A stretch of 10,897 nucleotides of DNA from JACKGS01 sp964448015 (GTDB taxonomy: Bacteria; Patescibacteriota; Saccharimonadia; Saccharimonadales; UBA7683), in NCBI GenBank assembly GCA_964448015.1, contig CAYUUV010000030.1, positions 1 through 10,897 on the forward strand, given 5' to 3'. Of this stretch, positions 1 through 7,058 are shown one piece after another; position 1 is the first letter of the stretch; the number at the start of each line of letters is the position of its first letter. The notes under the pieces were generated by a model, which worked only from the letters and a program-made list of their open reading frames with translations, had not been told where the DNA came from and searched no databases. Both the position numbers and the translations under genes were made by a program.

Positions 1-13
1 AAGAGGGCTACAG

Positions 14-52
14 CAATTTTCAATTTTACAGTTTTCAATTTACAATCAATAA
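14..52. repeat. Left inverted-repeat array beside S23-like gene
   Basis: Two exact CAATTTT heptamers (14-20, 21-27) are followed by degenerate copies (GTTTTCAATTT around 31-41) and TCAATAAATA. The reverse complement of the right flank (427-475) aligns along this whole stretch, including the inner TCAATA end. The two flanks therefore form an imperfect inverted repeat around the small gene. The GTG start of that gene lies directly at the inner edge. Confidence 0.6.
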
Positions 53-55
53 ATA

Positions 56-415
56 GTGAACAATGTATCAAACAAGTTTAACCTAGAAGAAAGAACGGCT
101 GTATTTGGAGAAGAGACAATAAAATTGTGTCAACAGATAAAAGTTAATGCAATCACTAAACCTTTAATAAATCAGATTATTCGCTCAGCTACATCAATCG
201 GAGCAAACTATATGGAGGCAAATGGTGCAAGTTCTAAAAAAGACTTTCGTAACAAAATACATATTTGTAAAAAAGAAGCTCAAGAAACACAGCACTGGCT
301 CCGTATGCTCAGTACTGCGTCACCCGAACATAAAAACGAGTTACGGGTATTGTGGCAAGAAGTCCACGAATTTGTCTTAATTTTTCAAAAGATCACCACA
401 ACTTTGAATAAATGA
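56..415 (+). CDS. Four-helix-bundle protein, S23 / Avd-like family
   Basis: A 119-residue, all-helical protein with the family signature RSATSIGANYMEA (about residues 43-55), then KKDFRNKIHICKKEAQETQHWL. This matches the S23 protein once found inside 23S rRNA intervening sequences and the Avd accessory protein of diversity-generating retroelements. The molecular role of free-standing members is unknown; a basic, nucleic-acid-binding bundle is the usual expectation. Length fits the family (about 115-125). The start is GTG, because an in-frame TAA lies six bases upstream and no earlier ATG exists; no Shine-Dalgarno is visible. It stands alone, on the strand opposite prgI, and is bracketed by inverted heptamer repeats, so it may be a mobile or formerly mobile unit. 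No reverse transcriptase or template repeat is nearby. Confidence 0.85.
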   Translation: MNNVSNKFNLEERTAVFGEETIKLCQQIKVNAITKPLINQIIRSATSIGANYMEANGASSKKDFRNKIHICKKEAQETQHWLRMLSTASPEHKNELRVLWQEVHEFVLIFQKITTTLNK

Positions 416-426
416 GCCCCTGTATT

Positions 427-475
427 ATTGAATGAAAAATGCAAAATTGAAAATTGAAAATTGAAAATTGATCAA
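427..475. repeat. Right inverted-repeat array: four AAAATTG heptamers
   Basis: Four perfect tandem copies of AAAATTG occupy 443-449, 450-456, 457-463 and 464-470, preceded by ATTGAATGAAAAATGC and followed by ATCAA. The unit is the reverse complement of the CAATTTT unit on the left side of the S23-like gene. The array starts 12 bases after the stop codon. Confidence 0.75.
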
Positions 476-539
476 GCCATTCATCACTTTCCCCTGTACC
501 TTTCATCTCTAAACTCATGCCTTACGCCTCACAACTATA

Positions 540-1466
540 TCAATGTAAGGAGATCTCTACCGAGCCGTCTTCGGTGACGTGTTCTTTGGGAGTTTCCGCG
601 CTCTTTGTCTGAGCCTCCGCCACCTTTGTAGTTTCATCTGGTTTTGGCACAGTTTCTGATTTGATAACTTCTGGTGTCGGGGTTGCCGGTTCTTCTATAG
701 TGGTACTTTCTTCTGCCGGCGTGATAACTTTTTGATGCATCTGGGGATATGCTGTGTGTGTTGGTAGGGCAACTTCTTCATTGGTTTGCGGCGGCATAGC
801 ATCTGGTGTGGCTCGCGCAGATTCAATTGCTTGTATGGCATGAGCCCTGGTTGATGTGTCAACTTGAGTGATCTTTGAATCAAAATCACGAGCCACAAGA
901 CTGGTGTTTTCGTCCATCACATCTGCTGGTTGCATGTAGGTTTGTTGCGCTGAGAGTTGACCTGGCGCTTCTTGCGGTTGCACAAGCCGGTTTGAAGATT
1001 CAGCAGTAGTCGCAAGTTGCGGATTCTGCCAGTCAGCCATTCGCTTGCTGGCCCATCCCCGTGAATCCATCATGATAGACAGGCTAGAAAGCTTACTAGC
1101 AGCTTCTTCGCCGGTAAAATCTTTCGTGTAGTGGTGCTCTATTTTTGGTGGAGCCGTAATAATAACGTGGTCTTCGTGGCCTTCTTGCGTCCAGATACGT
1201 TTGCGTGGCTTAAAATAAAACGTCAGCGCTGAAGAAAGAAACACCTCAATCGGCTGATCTTTACGTTGGTATAAACCAAGTACTAAAAATAGAAGAGTTG
1301 GCGGTAGCCAAATAAGTGCCGCTACAGGATGAATCTTCTGAAAAAAGAAAAAGGTTAAGTAGCCAAAGCCAATACCAATAATAGTCATAATAAACTGCTT
1401 GAGGCTCAAAAAGCCAACAAGTTTATCATCAGCTTCAACATCCTGGGGAACCATATGTGTTGCCAT
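540..1466 (-). CDS. prgI: PrgI family protein (VirB3-like T4SS component)
   Basis: About 308 residues. The N-terminus carries the PrgI hallmark VPQDVEADDKLVG followed by SLKQF and two adjacent membrane helices (about residues 23-41 and 47-66). PrgI proteins are small inner-membrane parts of Gram-positive-type conjugation systems, equated with VirB3, and normally work with a VirB4 ATPase. After residue 140 the protein becomes a long Thr/Glu/Pro-rich, probably disordered tail, unusual since family members often end near 100-150 residues. I chose the ATG at 1466 over a TTG at 1484: a TTAACT-N17-TATACT promoter ends seven bases before this ATG, and neither start has a Shine-Dalgarno. ATG at 1454 is also possible. 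It follows the virB6-like gene by 46 bases on the same strand. Confidence 0.85.
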   Translation of the reverse strand: MATHMVPQDVEADDKLVGFLSLKQFIMTIIGIGFGYLTFFFFQKIHPVAALIWLPPTLLFLVLGLYQRKDQPIEVFLSSALTFYFKPRKRIWTQEGHEDHVIITAPPKIEHHYTKDFTGEEAASKLSSLSIMMDSRGWASKRMADWQNPQLATTAESSNRLVQPQEAPGQLSAQQTYMQPADVMDENTSLVARDFDSKITQVDTSTRAHAIQAIESARATPDAMPPQTNEEVALPTHTAYPQMHQKVITPAEESTTIEEPATPTPEVIKSETVPKPDETTKVAEAQTKSAETPKEHVTEDGSVEISLH

Positions 1467-1473
1467 ACCGTCT

Positions 1474-1502
1474 AGTATACCCAACTATTAAGCATAAGTT
1501 AA
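1474..1502 (-). promoter_or_regulatory. Predicted promoter for prgI, leaderless
   Basis: On the minus strand, TTAACT (1497-1502) and TATACT (1474-1479) are separated by 17 bases. The -10 ends seven bases before the ATG at 1466, so transcription would begin at or next to the start codon. It sits in the 46-base gap after the virB6-like gene and would let prgI be expressed independently. Confidence 0.45.
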
Positions 1503-1512
1503 TCCACCGGTT

Positions 1513-3960
1513 CTATACTGGCGGTGGTGTTGGCGGTGGTGGTAAATTCTTACGCCTATCAATCTCAGTATTAATATGCCCCAGTACTTTTTGATTAAGG
1601 GTAATCTGAGCTTCGATCGGTGCGGTACTTTGTCCGGATCTAGAGGCGTGCTGCATATCGGCTTGCAACCCCCCAATCGCACCCTCCAAGTTCTTCTGCG
1701 ATGAGATCAGAGCCTCGTTGCTTGTACCTCCGCCGATTGTTGTATTGCCTCCCGGGGCACCCTGTACACCAAGTCGTACCGCATCGATGAGGTCTCTTTG
1801 CTGAGCCCCATAATTAATTTGACTAGGCACATCTTGTGCGACTTTACCACCAAGATTATCACTGGCTTTAATTCTTGTGTAATCCTTCACAATGGCGGCT
1901 TGTTCATCAGGGGTACTGTTGGACATTGCGTATGCAACGCCAGATGATGCCTGAGTTGCCTTTACTTCATCAGTTGCACCAGTAAATTTAACCTTTCTTG
2001 CTTCTGCGAGTTCACTGTAACTGCGAATAGTCCCGTTACTCTTCCGTAGCTCGGCGGTTAAGCCAACACCAAATGCCTTGACATCACTAAATCTGTCTGC
2101 CGTATGCTGATCTGCCTCTGCAGCTCTGTCGCCACCCATTCTTCGGTCATGATCTTGAATATCCCGATATTGTTCTTCACCCTTTTGATCAACTACTACA
2201 TCTCTTGCAGCATCACGTGCGGCTCTGGTTTCACCATTCGTTGCCTGATCTACTGCATTCTTAAGAATTTGATCACGTGTCCATCCTCTGCTTGCTGCAG
2301 CCTCTTTAAGCTTGATCTTCTGTATTTCGCGCTGCTCTTGCTCATGCTTATTCTTTTTCTCTGCAAACATTGCATCACCAAAATCTCGATTTGCATCACG
2401 GCGCCAAGGATTTAGCCCAGCTCCGCCGAAAGCTCGCCGTTTTCTTAATTTAGACAACGGTCCATCACCCTGCATACCCTCTTGCCAACCACGCTGTCGC
2501 TGAGCATCTCTACGAGCCTTCTTGCTCTTCTTGTTGAGTGCGTATTTAGACTCGTTGTCCTTAAAGTTTCTAGCTCGATCAACTAGCCCCTTGCCCTTGT
2601 CGTTTAACATACCCGTAACGGTGCCCATCACACCAGTAATCGCCTTGAACGCCATGGGGAGTAGCAGGTATGGGAGTATCATTGCAAGCAGCATCAAGAA
2701 CGCGGTCAAGAAATCCTCAGCACCATTTCCGGTACCGCCGTCTTGTACAAGATTACCTCCACCGGTCTGACCAATAACACTTGAAACAACTATGCCAGAC
2801 CCAAGCAGCACCATTGCATAGGGATATACGAGCAAGAGCTGTGTGAAGGCCTTCCACCATTTCTTGAATATGCCTTCACCACCTGGGAACGCCCAGAACA
2901 TAAATGCAACTGGCGATATCAGCACTAGTAAAATTAGTAGAATTCGTCGTAACAGAAATACAATAAATGCAATGCCTACAGCAATTAAAATAGCGGCCAT
3001 AATTGGCAGAAGTACAACAATCATAGGAGAAAATGTTACCCAGGCCAGAGCTCCTATGCCCACCAAGATTGGGCCCTTAAAAGCAATAGCTAAATTCCCC
3101 CCCGCCTCCGCTGCCGAGTAGCCATTTTGCCTTGCAATATCAGCGAGTGTACCACTTACCTCACCACTTAAGGGGTAAATCATTACCTGTTGTATACCTA
3201 ATCCAAGGTAGTTAATGGAAGAAATAACAACAGAACAGATTACCCAAGAAAGGTTTGCTGCTATGGCGGCAACAACTATCTTCGGCAACGTTTTCTTCAC
3301 CGTGTAGTTACTGAACACGCCAATATCAAGTGCCGTTGAGACGATCATAACAAGCATCGCAACCACAAGCATAATATTGACAACATTTAAGACGTTTCGC
3401 CAGAGTCTTTGTAGAGTAACAACATTCTTAACTCCAGCTGCGGCCGCACAATCAGCATCTTCTCCTGACCCACCACCGATCTGGTCTTTACAATCTTCCG
3501 TGTATGCAGTATCAGCAGAATCTACATCTTTTGTTGGGTCAAAAAGCATCAGTCTCGACACTGCTACGTTGATAAAATCAATCAAGCCGCTGAGCATATC
3601 AGAAACACCACAGATGAACCACTCGAGTGGGTTATCCATAAGGTTTCTTGCGGTATCAAAGTTCTTACCGACAGATTCCGCCCCATCTTCAACTATATCC
3701 CCAAGTTTATCTCCAACAATTGGGTTAGCTACCTCTATCAAAAAGCCTAGAGCTCCCCCAACTACGCTACCAGCCTTTTCGCCCTCGTCATGCTTATCGT
3801 AACAAGGCTCTTTTTTAGCCTCTTCCTCGCTTTCGGCGTCTTGAGCATATACAACCGAGTCACCGTGGTTGATAGACAGTAAAAAACTTGGCGCGACAAA
3901 ATTAAAGAACATGAGTATGGCAAAAGCACTAGCAATAACACGTTTATGTAATTGTTTCAC
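1513..3960 (-). CDS. VirB6/TrbL-like type IV secretion membrane protein
   Basis: An 815-residue polytopic membrane protein. A hydrophobic signal segment (residues 8-30, possible cleavage near VVYAQDA) precedes an extracytoplasmic, Cys-containing region to about 185. Membrane helices follow at roughly 190-211, 226-250, 296-338, 339-356, 372-396 and 418-440. The central part, with FLLRRILLILLVLISPVAF and FPGGEGIFKKWWKAF, is typical of the VirB6/TrbL channel proteins of CPR and Gram-positive conjugation-like systems. From about 455 onward the protein is a 360-residue charged, helical, soluble region rich in Arg, Lys, Gln and Ala, ending in a short poly-proline stretch. The start is GTG with only a weak AGG upstream. 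It heads a minus-strand pair with prgI and is divergent from the pilin block, so the two units probably build one apparatus. Family assignment is firm; the substrate is unknown. Confidence 0.85.
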   Translation of the reverse strand: MKQLHKRVIASAFAILMFFNFVAPSFLLSINHGDSVVYAQDAESEEEAKKEPCYDKHDEGEKAGSVVGGALGFLIEVANPIVGDKLGDIVEDGAESVGKNFDTARNLMDNPLEWFICGVSDMLSGLIDFINVAVSRLMLFDPTKDVDSADTAYTEDCKDQIGGGSGEDADCAAAAGVKNVVTLQRLWRNVLNVVNIMLVVAMLVMIVSTALDIGVFSNYTVKKTLPKIVVAAIAANLSWVICSVVISSINYLGLGIQQVMIYPLSGEVSGTLADIARQNGYSAAEAGGNLAIAFKGPILVGIGALAWVTFSPMIVVLLPIMAAILIAVGIAFIVFLLRRILLILLVLISPVAFMFWAFPGGEGIFKKWWKAFTQLLLVYPYAMVLLGSGIVVSSVIGQTGGGNLVQDGGTGNGAEDFLTAFLMLLAMILPYLLLPMAFKAITGVMGTVTGMLNDKGKGLVDRARNFKDNESKYALNKKSKKARRDAQRQRGWQEGMQGDGPLSKLRKRRAFGGAGLNPWRRDANRDFGDAMFAEKKNKHEQEQREIQKIKLKEAAASRGWTRDQILKNAVDQATNGETRAARDAARDVVVDQKGEEQYRDIQDHDRRMGGDRAAEADQHTADRFSDVKAFGVGLTAELRKSNGTIRSYSELAEARKVKFTGATDEVKATQASSGVAYAMSNSTPDEQAAIVKDYTRIKASDNLGGKVAQDVPSQINYGAQQRDLIDAVRLGVQGAPGGNTTIGGGTSNEALISSQKNLEGAIGGLQADMQHASRSGQSTAPIEAQITLNQKVLGHINTEIDRRKNLPPPPTPPPV

Positions 3961-4109
3961 TGGGACATACCTGTTTGTATCAACATTTTATGAGCAGTCT
4001 ACCTATTAATTTTTATGCTTTAATAATACACCACATTCCATATTATGAATAGAGGCCGCAGATGCGAGTATTGAAAAAATAATACATTGCCAGTGATATA
4101 TTTGGTATT
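3961..4109. promoter_or_regulatory. Divergent promoter region between virB6-like gene and pilin block
   Basis: This 149-bp AT-rich gap separates the two divergent arms of the secretion locus. On the plus strand an extended -10, TGATATATT (4094-4102), ends seven bases before the ATG at 4110; the nearest -35-like hexamer, TTGAAA (4071-4076), is 20 bases away. On the minus strand TATTAT boxes occur around 4020-4025 with no convincing -35. No Shine-Dalgarno precedes either start codon. No ORF is credible here. Confidence 0.5.
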
Positions 4110-4544
4110 ATGACTTATATGATAAAAATATCTTTCTTCTGGGTGAGCCTAATAGTTACAGGTGTGCTTAGTATGTTTGTGTCGCACCAAGTGTTTGCGG
4201 CGGATATATGCTACCCCCCAGGAGGTACGGGTCCACCCAGTCCGCAAGCGTGCAGTCAGCCGGGCGCATCGGAGCCAATTGATCCGAGTGCTTCGGGTGC
4301 TACATCGGGGTCGACAACGATTGACAGGTTGATTCAATCGGCGGTCGACCTGATGGCGGCGGTGACCGGTATCGTTATTGTTTTGAGCATTATTATTGGC
4401 GGTATTCAGTATATGACCGCTCGTGATAACTCATCGCAGGTGGCAGCGGCCAAAAACCGTATCTTAATGTCTGTGCTTTCCCTTGTTCTCTTTATTTTTG
4501 CCTATACTATTTTACAATGGCTGGTTCCGGGCGGAATATTTTAG
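4110..4544 (+). CDS. T4SS pilin-like (VirB2/TrbC-type) protein 1
   Basis: A 144-residue protein with a signal peptide (about 1-30, cleavage likely after VFAA), a Pro/Gly/Ser-rich linker with two cysteines (C34 and one near residue 48), and two membrane helices (about 80-99 and 115-138). The short loop between the helices contains QYMTARDNSSQVAAAKNRI, the position where relatives carry the GG(D/E)xxxVxxAKxTI motif. This is the architecture of the VirB2/TrbC/T4SS pilin superfamily; the mature product would be a small membrane-stored subunit assembled into a filament or a channel lining. It opens the plus-strand block, and its ATG lies just behind an extended -10, suggesting a leaderless message. 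Relatedness to the other six is clear in layout but low in sequence. Confidence 0.75.
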   Translation: MTYMIKISFFWVSLIVTGVLSMFVSHQVFAADICYPPGGTGPPSPQACSQPGASEPIDPSASGATSGSTTIDRLIQSAVDLMAAVTGIVIVLSIIIGGIQYMTARDNSSQVAAAKNRILMSVLSLVLFIFAYTILQWLVPGGIF

Positions 4545-4575
4545 GGTGTTGGCGTGGTAAGCTGGGTGCATTATT

Positions 4576-5169
4576 ATGGCTATAGTGAGTAAAAGAATAT
4601 CAATACCGTTAATAGTACTAATTGCTTCAATGCTAATTAGTATTTTTGCGACTACTAATATGGTTTTTTCCGCTACAGTAAATTGTGTCCCGGAAGACTA
4701 TGATTCATATGCTGCCTATGAGTCTTGTATGGAGTATCGTGAGTACCGTGCTAAACAGGAAGTGGTTGATACGAACGAAGCCACAGCTACAACAGCAGCC
4801 TCTGGAGGCTGTAGTCCTGGCAGCGGTAGTCTGGCATCACTAGTGTTTGTCCCGTGGTACAAATACCTGCCGGGTGAATCTATCGAGGGGAAGTGTTCTC
4901 CGGTGTTTCCGAAGACCAGCAAAGAGAATTATGATATTGGTAAGGGTGTTCCGCTGATACTTATTGCGATCATCGAATTGCTGGTAAGGCTTTCTGGCCT
5001 CATAGCTGTTGGCTACGGTATATACGGTGCAATACAATATACTATGAGCCAGGGCCAGCCAGAGTCACTCAAGGGTGCAAAATCTACCATTACCAATGCG
5101 CTTGTGGGGCTCATTATTGTCGTTATGGCAACAGGTTTCATACAATTTTTAGGGAATGCGTTTCAATGA
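4576..5169 (+). CDS. T4SS pilin-like protein 2, long extracytoplasmic domain
   Basis: A 197-residue protein. The N-terminal hydrophobic segment (about 8-33) is a signal peptide or anchor, followed by an approximately 90-residue outer region with four cysteines (in NCVPED, ESCMEY, GGCSPG, GKCSPV), then two helices (about 122-147 and 168-192) flanking MSQGQPESLKGAKSTI. The loop and second helix fit the pilin family, but the enlarged region before the helices, with VFVPWYKYLPGE, sets it apart; it could be a specialised or tip subunit. It begins 31 bases after pilin-like 1, with no clear Shine-Dalgarno. Its last codon overlaps the next gene (ATGA at 5166-5169), so the two are probably translationally coupled. 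Confidence 0.75.
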   Translation: MAIVSKRISIPLIVLIASMLISIFATTNMVFSATVNCVPEDYDSYAAYESCMEYREYRAKQEVVDTNEATATTAASGGCSPGSGSLASLVFVPWYKYLPGESIEGKCSPVFPKTSKENYDIGKGVPLILIAIIELLVRLSGLIAVGYGIYGAIQYTMSQGQPESLKGAKSTITNALVGLIIVVMATGFIQFLGNAFQ

Positions 5170-5447
5170 TCGATTGGATTACTATATTCGGGGCAGTTAC
5201 GAGCAATAGCCTGCCAAAGGCAACGGTTACTTCTAGCGTACCGAGTGTTTTAAAGGTAGTATTTACGTTTGTTGGCATTATTAGTGTGGTTTTTGTGGCA
5301 GTTGGTGGCCTCAGGTATACCCTTTCTTCCGGCGAGCCTCAGCAAATTAAGCAGGCGAAAGAAACGATACTGTATGCCCTGATTGGCTTGGTGTTGGCGG
5401 TGTCGATGTTCACGATCGTCAGTTTTGTATTAGGGAGTGTAAAGTGA
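5166..5447 (+). CDS. Minimal T4SS pilin-like protein 3
   Basis: A 93-residue protein with two membrane helices (about 28-48 and 68-90) joined by YTLSSGEPQQIKQAKETI, the loop typical of this pilin family. Unlike its neighbours it has no N-terminal signal peptide and no cysteines; the first 25 residues are short and polar. It is the smallest paralogue in the block. Start and stop overlaps on both sides (ATGA at 5166-5169, GTGA at 5444-5447) tie it to genes 2 and 4 by translational coupling. It may be a membrane-embedded partner rather than an exported filament subunit, but that is inference. Confidence 0.75.
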   Translation: MIDWITIFGAVTSNSLPKATVTSSVPSVLKVVFTFVGIISVVFVAVGGLRYTLSSGEPQQIKQAKETILYALIGLVLAVSMFTIVSFVLGSVK

Positions 5448-5839
5448 GGACGGTGATTCAGCGTGTCGCTTCTTTACTGGTGATGATTGGTGCATTACTC
5501 TGTATCACAACGCCTCCGGTAATGGCAGTTGATGTGCTGCAGTCTGGTTGTGAAGCTGGTGGTTCGACCCAGTTCTGTCAAGATGTTAATGCCAGCAAAG
5601 GTACCGACAGAATACTGGGCCCCGATGGCCTGGTGACAAAAGTTCTCCAAGTGATTGTGATACTAACAGGGGCGATCTCGGTCATTATGGTGGTTATTGG
5701 TGGTATGAAGTATGCTTTTTCTGGTGGTGACAGCAGTGGTGTGCAGTCTGCCAAAAATACTATTATGTATGCTCTGATTGGCCTGGTGGTCGCAATTTTT
5801 GCGCAGGTTATTGTAAGTTTTGTGCTTTCAAAGTTATAG
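5444..5839 (+). CDS. T4SS pilin-like protein 4
   Basis: A 131-residue protein: signal peptide (about 1-29, ending PPVMA), an outer loop with two cysteines (SGCEAG and FCQDV), then two helices (about 65-88 and 108-130) around YAFSGGDSSGVQSAKNTIMYALIG. This is the same core as genes 5-7, and the DNA encoding the second helix is close to that of gene 5. The start is GTG overlapping the preceding stop (GTGA), which favours translational coupling. The intermediate loop motif SGGDSxxVxxAKNTI is the strongest family marker. Confidence 0.8.
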   Translation: MRTVIQRVASLLVMIGALLCITTPPVMAVDVLQSGCEAGGSTQFCQDVNASKGTDRILGPDGLVTKVLQVIVILTGAISVIMVVIGGMKYAFSGGDSSGVQSAKNTIMYALIGLVVAIFAQVIVSFVLSKL

Positions 5840-5850
5840 TAATGAATATA

Positions 5851-5860
5851 AAAAGGAGAT
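5851..5860 (+). promoter_or_regulatory. Shine-Dalgarno deciding the start of pilin-like 5
   Basis: AAGGAG (5853-5858) lies six bases before ATG 5865. This sets the start there rather than at an upstream in-frame ATG at 5820, which would overlap the previous gene and put 15 polar residues before the signal peptide. Confidence 0.8.
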
Positions 5861-5864
5861 CAAC

Positions 5865-6383
5865 ATGAAAAAATATTTACTCGGAGCCCTCGTTGCCCTT
5901 GGTGCATTGTTTGCTATTGCAACACCAGTCTCTGTTGTAGCAGCACCGGCAGATGACGCCTGTGCTGGTATTGAGCTAGCGGGAGGAACCTGTGATACGG
6001 GTGGCGCCAGCGATGAATTTGGTAAGCTTGTTAAAACTGTTATTAACGTACTTTCAGTTATTGTTGGTGCCGTATCAGTTATTATGGTTGTGGTTGGTGG
6101 CTTCCGCTACGTTATCTCAGCTGGTGACAGCAATGCAACGGCCGGGGCAAAAAATACCATTATGTATGCCCTGATTGGCCTGGTAGTCGTGATATTCGCC
6201 CAGGTTATTGTAGCCTTCGTCTATTCAAGCGCTACAAAAACTAGTAGTGGTAGTGGCGGCGGTACATCGGGCGAAACAGATTCCAGCCAGCAAACTGAGA
6301 CAGATTCTGAAACTGAAACCGAAACACCGGCTGATACAGAAACTGAGGGCGCTGACGTCCCCGCAAGTGAAACAGAAGAGTAA
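5865..6383 (+). CDS. T4SS pilin-like protein 5 with acidic Ser/Thr/Glu tail
   Basis: A 172-residue protein: signal peptide (1-27, MKKYLLGALV start), outer loop with C33 and C43, helix one (about 57-80), loop FRYVISAGDSNATAGAKNTI, helix two (about 99-120). Residues 121-172 form an extra tail made almost only of Ser, Thr, Glu, Asp and Gly, including repeated TETE/DTE units; none of the other six paralogues has this. By topology the tail is on the same side as the mature N-terminus, so it may be exposed. It could serve as a recognition, glycosylation or surface-charge feature, which is speculation. It starts 25 bases after gene 4 with a strong Shine-Dalgarno. Confidence 0.8.
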   Translation: MKKYLLGALVALGALFAIATPVSVVAAPADDACAGIELAGGTCDTGGASDEFGKLVKTVINVLSVIVGAVSVIMVVVGGFRYVISAGDSNATAGAKNTIMYALIGLVVVIFAQVIVAFVYSSATKTSSGSGGGTSGETDSSQQTETDSETETETPADTETEGADVPASETEE

Positions 6384-6412
6384 CAGTCGTCGTACACTAA
6401 AGCGGAAACTAT

Positions 6413-6468
6413 TTGCAGGGTGTAAGCGGTTTGTTATAATAACGGCATAACCCTAATAAAGGAGAAGG
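6413..6468 (+). promoter_or_regulatory. Promoter and Shine-Dalgarno of pilin-like 6
   Basis: TTGCAG (6413-6418) and a perfect TATAAT (6435-6440) are 16 bases apart. AAAGGAG (6458-6464) precedes ATG 6477. This is the best-formed promoter in the pilin region and gives gene 6 its own transcription even though no terminator follows gene 5. Confidence 0.7.
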
Positions 6469-6476
6469 AAAAAGAA

Positions 6477-6872
6477 ATGAAGAACATTATTAAAAATATT
6501 GCACTGACACTGAGTGCGTTTGCTCTTGTTGCCGGTGTGTTGGCAACTCCTGTGGCGGTACAGGCACAAATTTCAGACAAGGTTTGTGAAGGCTTCATGA
6601 AGACTGGTGCTGACGGCTGTGACGACACTGGTGATGAGAACTCATTGTCAGGTCTTATCAAGAAGGTGATCGACATCTTCTCTATCGTAGTCGGTGCTGT
6701 ATCAGTTATTATGATCATCATCGGTGGCTTCCGCTATATTATTTCTGGCGGTGATAGCAACGGCGTGAGTGGTGCCAAGAACACCATTATGTATGCAATT
6801 ATTGGTTTGGTGGTTGTCTTGTTTGCACAGGTCATTGTCCGATTTGTTATCGGCAACACAATGAACACGTAG
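6477..6872 (+). CDS. T4SS pilin-like protein 6, possible major subunit
   Basis: A 131-residue protein: signal peptide (about 1-31, ending PVAVQAQ), outer loop with two cysteines (DKVCEG and DGCDD), helix one (about 61-82), loop IISGGDSNGVSGAKNTI, helix two (about 100-126). It has the consensus form of the family with no extra domain. It alone has a near-consensus promoter plus a good Shine-Dalgarno upstream and an intrinsic terminator right after, so it can be made at high level on its own; that makes it the best candidate for the main filament subunit (inference). Bases 6669-6755 are identical to 7305-7391 in gene 7, while flanking codons differ. Confidence 0.8.
   Translation: MKNIIKNIALTLSAFALVAGVLATPVAVQAQISDKVCEGFMKTGADGCDDTGDENSLSGLIKKVIDIFSIVVGAVSVIMIIIGGFRYIISGGDSNGVSGAKNTIMYAIIGLVVVLFAQVIVRFVIGNTMNT
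6669..6755 (+). repeat. 87-bp exact direct repeat, copy in pilin-like 6
   Basis: This stretch, coding from IDIFSIVVGAVSV through the loop ISGGD, is base-for-base the same as 7305-7391. The match stops abruptly at both ends, and the surrounding DNA of genes 6 and 7 is clearly diverged. Confidence 0.9.
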
Positions 6873-6894
6873 TAGCCGCTTCTAGGTTACGCAT

Positions 6895-6921
6895 AAAACG
6901 GCTCAAAAAAGAGCCGTTTTT
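6895..6921 (+). terminator. Intrinsic terminator after pilin-like 6
   Basis: AAAACGGCTC (6895-6904) pairs perfectly with GAGCCGTTTT (6911-6920) around a six-A loop, ending in a T run. It could act on both strands. It ends the gene 6 transcript and isolates gene 7. Confidence 0.85.
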
Positions 6922-7022
6922 AAATTTATGAGCAGTTTCACTGGGGTTGTGGAAGATAAAAGGAGACCTTTCAACGATACCCAAGATGACGGTGATAAAC
7001 AGTCGTGTGTATGAGCCGATTC

Positions 7023-7051
7023 TTGATGTTTGACTAAAATTATACTATAGT
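7023..7051 (+). promoter_or_regulatory. Predicted promoter of pilin-like 7, leaderless
   Basis: TTGATG (7023-7028) and TATAGT (7046-7051) are 17 bases apart, and the -10 ends seven bases before ATG 7059. There is no Shine-Dalgarno. An alternative -10, TATACT, lies at 7041-7046. Confidence 0.45.
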
Positions 7052-7058
7052 TGTTAGT

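Noticed and set aside
443..470. CRISPR array
   Set aside because: The repeats are seven bases long with no spacers; this is a simple tandem array.
56..475. Diversity-generating retroelement (because of the Avd-like protein)
   Set aside because: No reverse transcriptase, template repeat or variable repeat is in the window.
3377..3802. 141-residue ORF opposite the virB6-like gene
   Set aside because: Ser/Pro/Thr-rich antisense shadow with no ribosome site or domain; the minus-strand frame is the real gene. The same goes for the other plus-strand ORFs between 2104 and 3121.
6434..6721. 95-residue minus-strand ORF opposite pilin 6
   Set aside because: Shadow of the pilin gene; it begins inside its conserved helix.
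6928..7014. 28-codon ORF between terminator 6895-6921 and pilin 7
   Set aside because: It has no promoter or Shine-Dalgarno at its ATG, starts seven bases after a terminator, and its peptide has no recognisable features.
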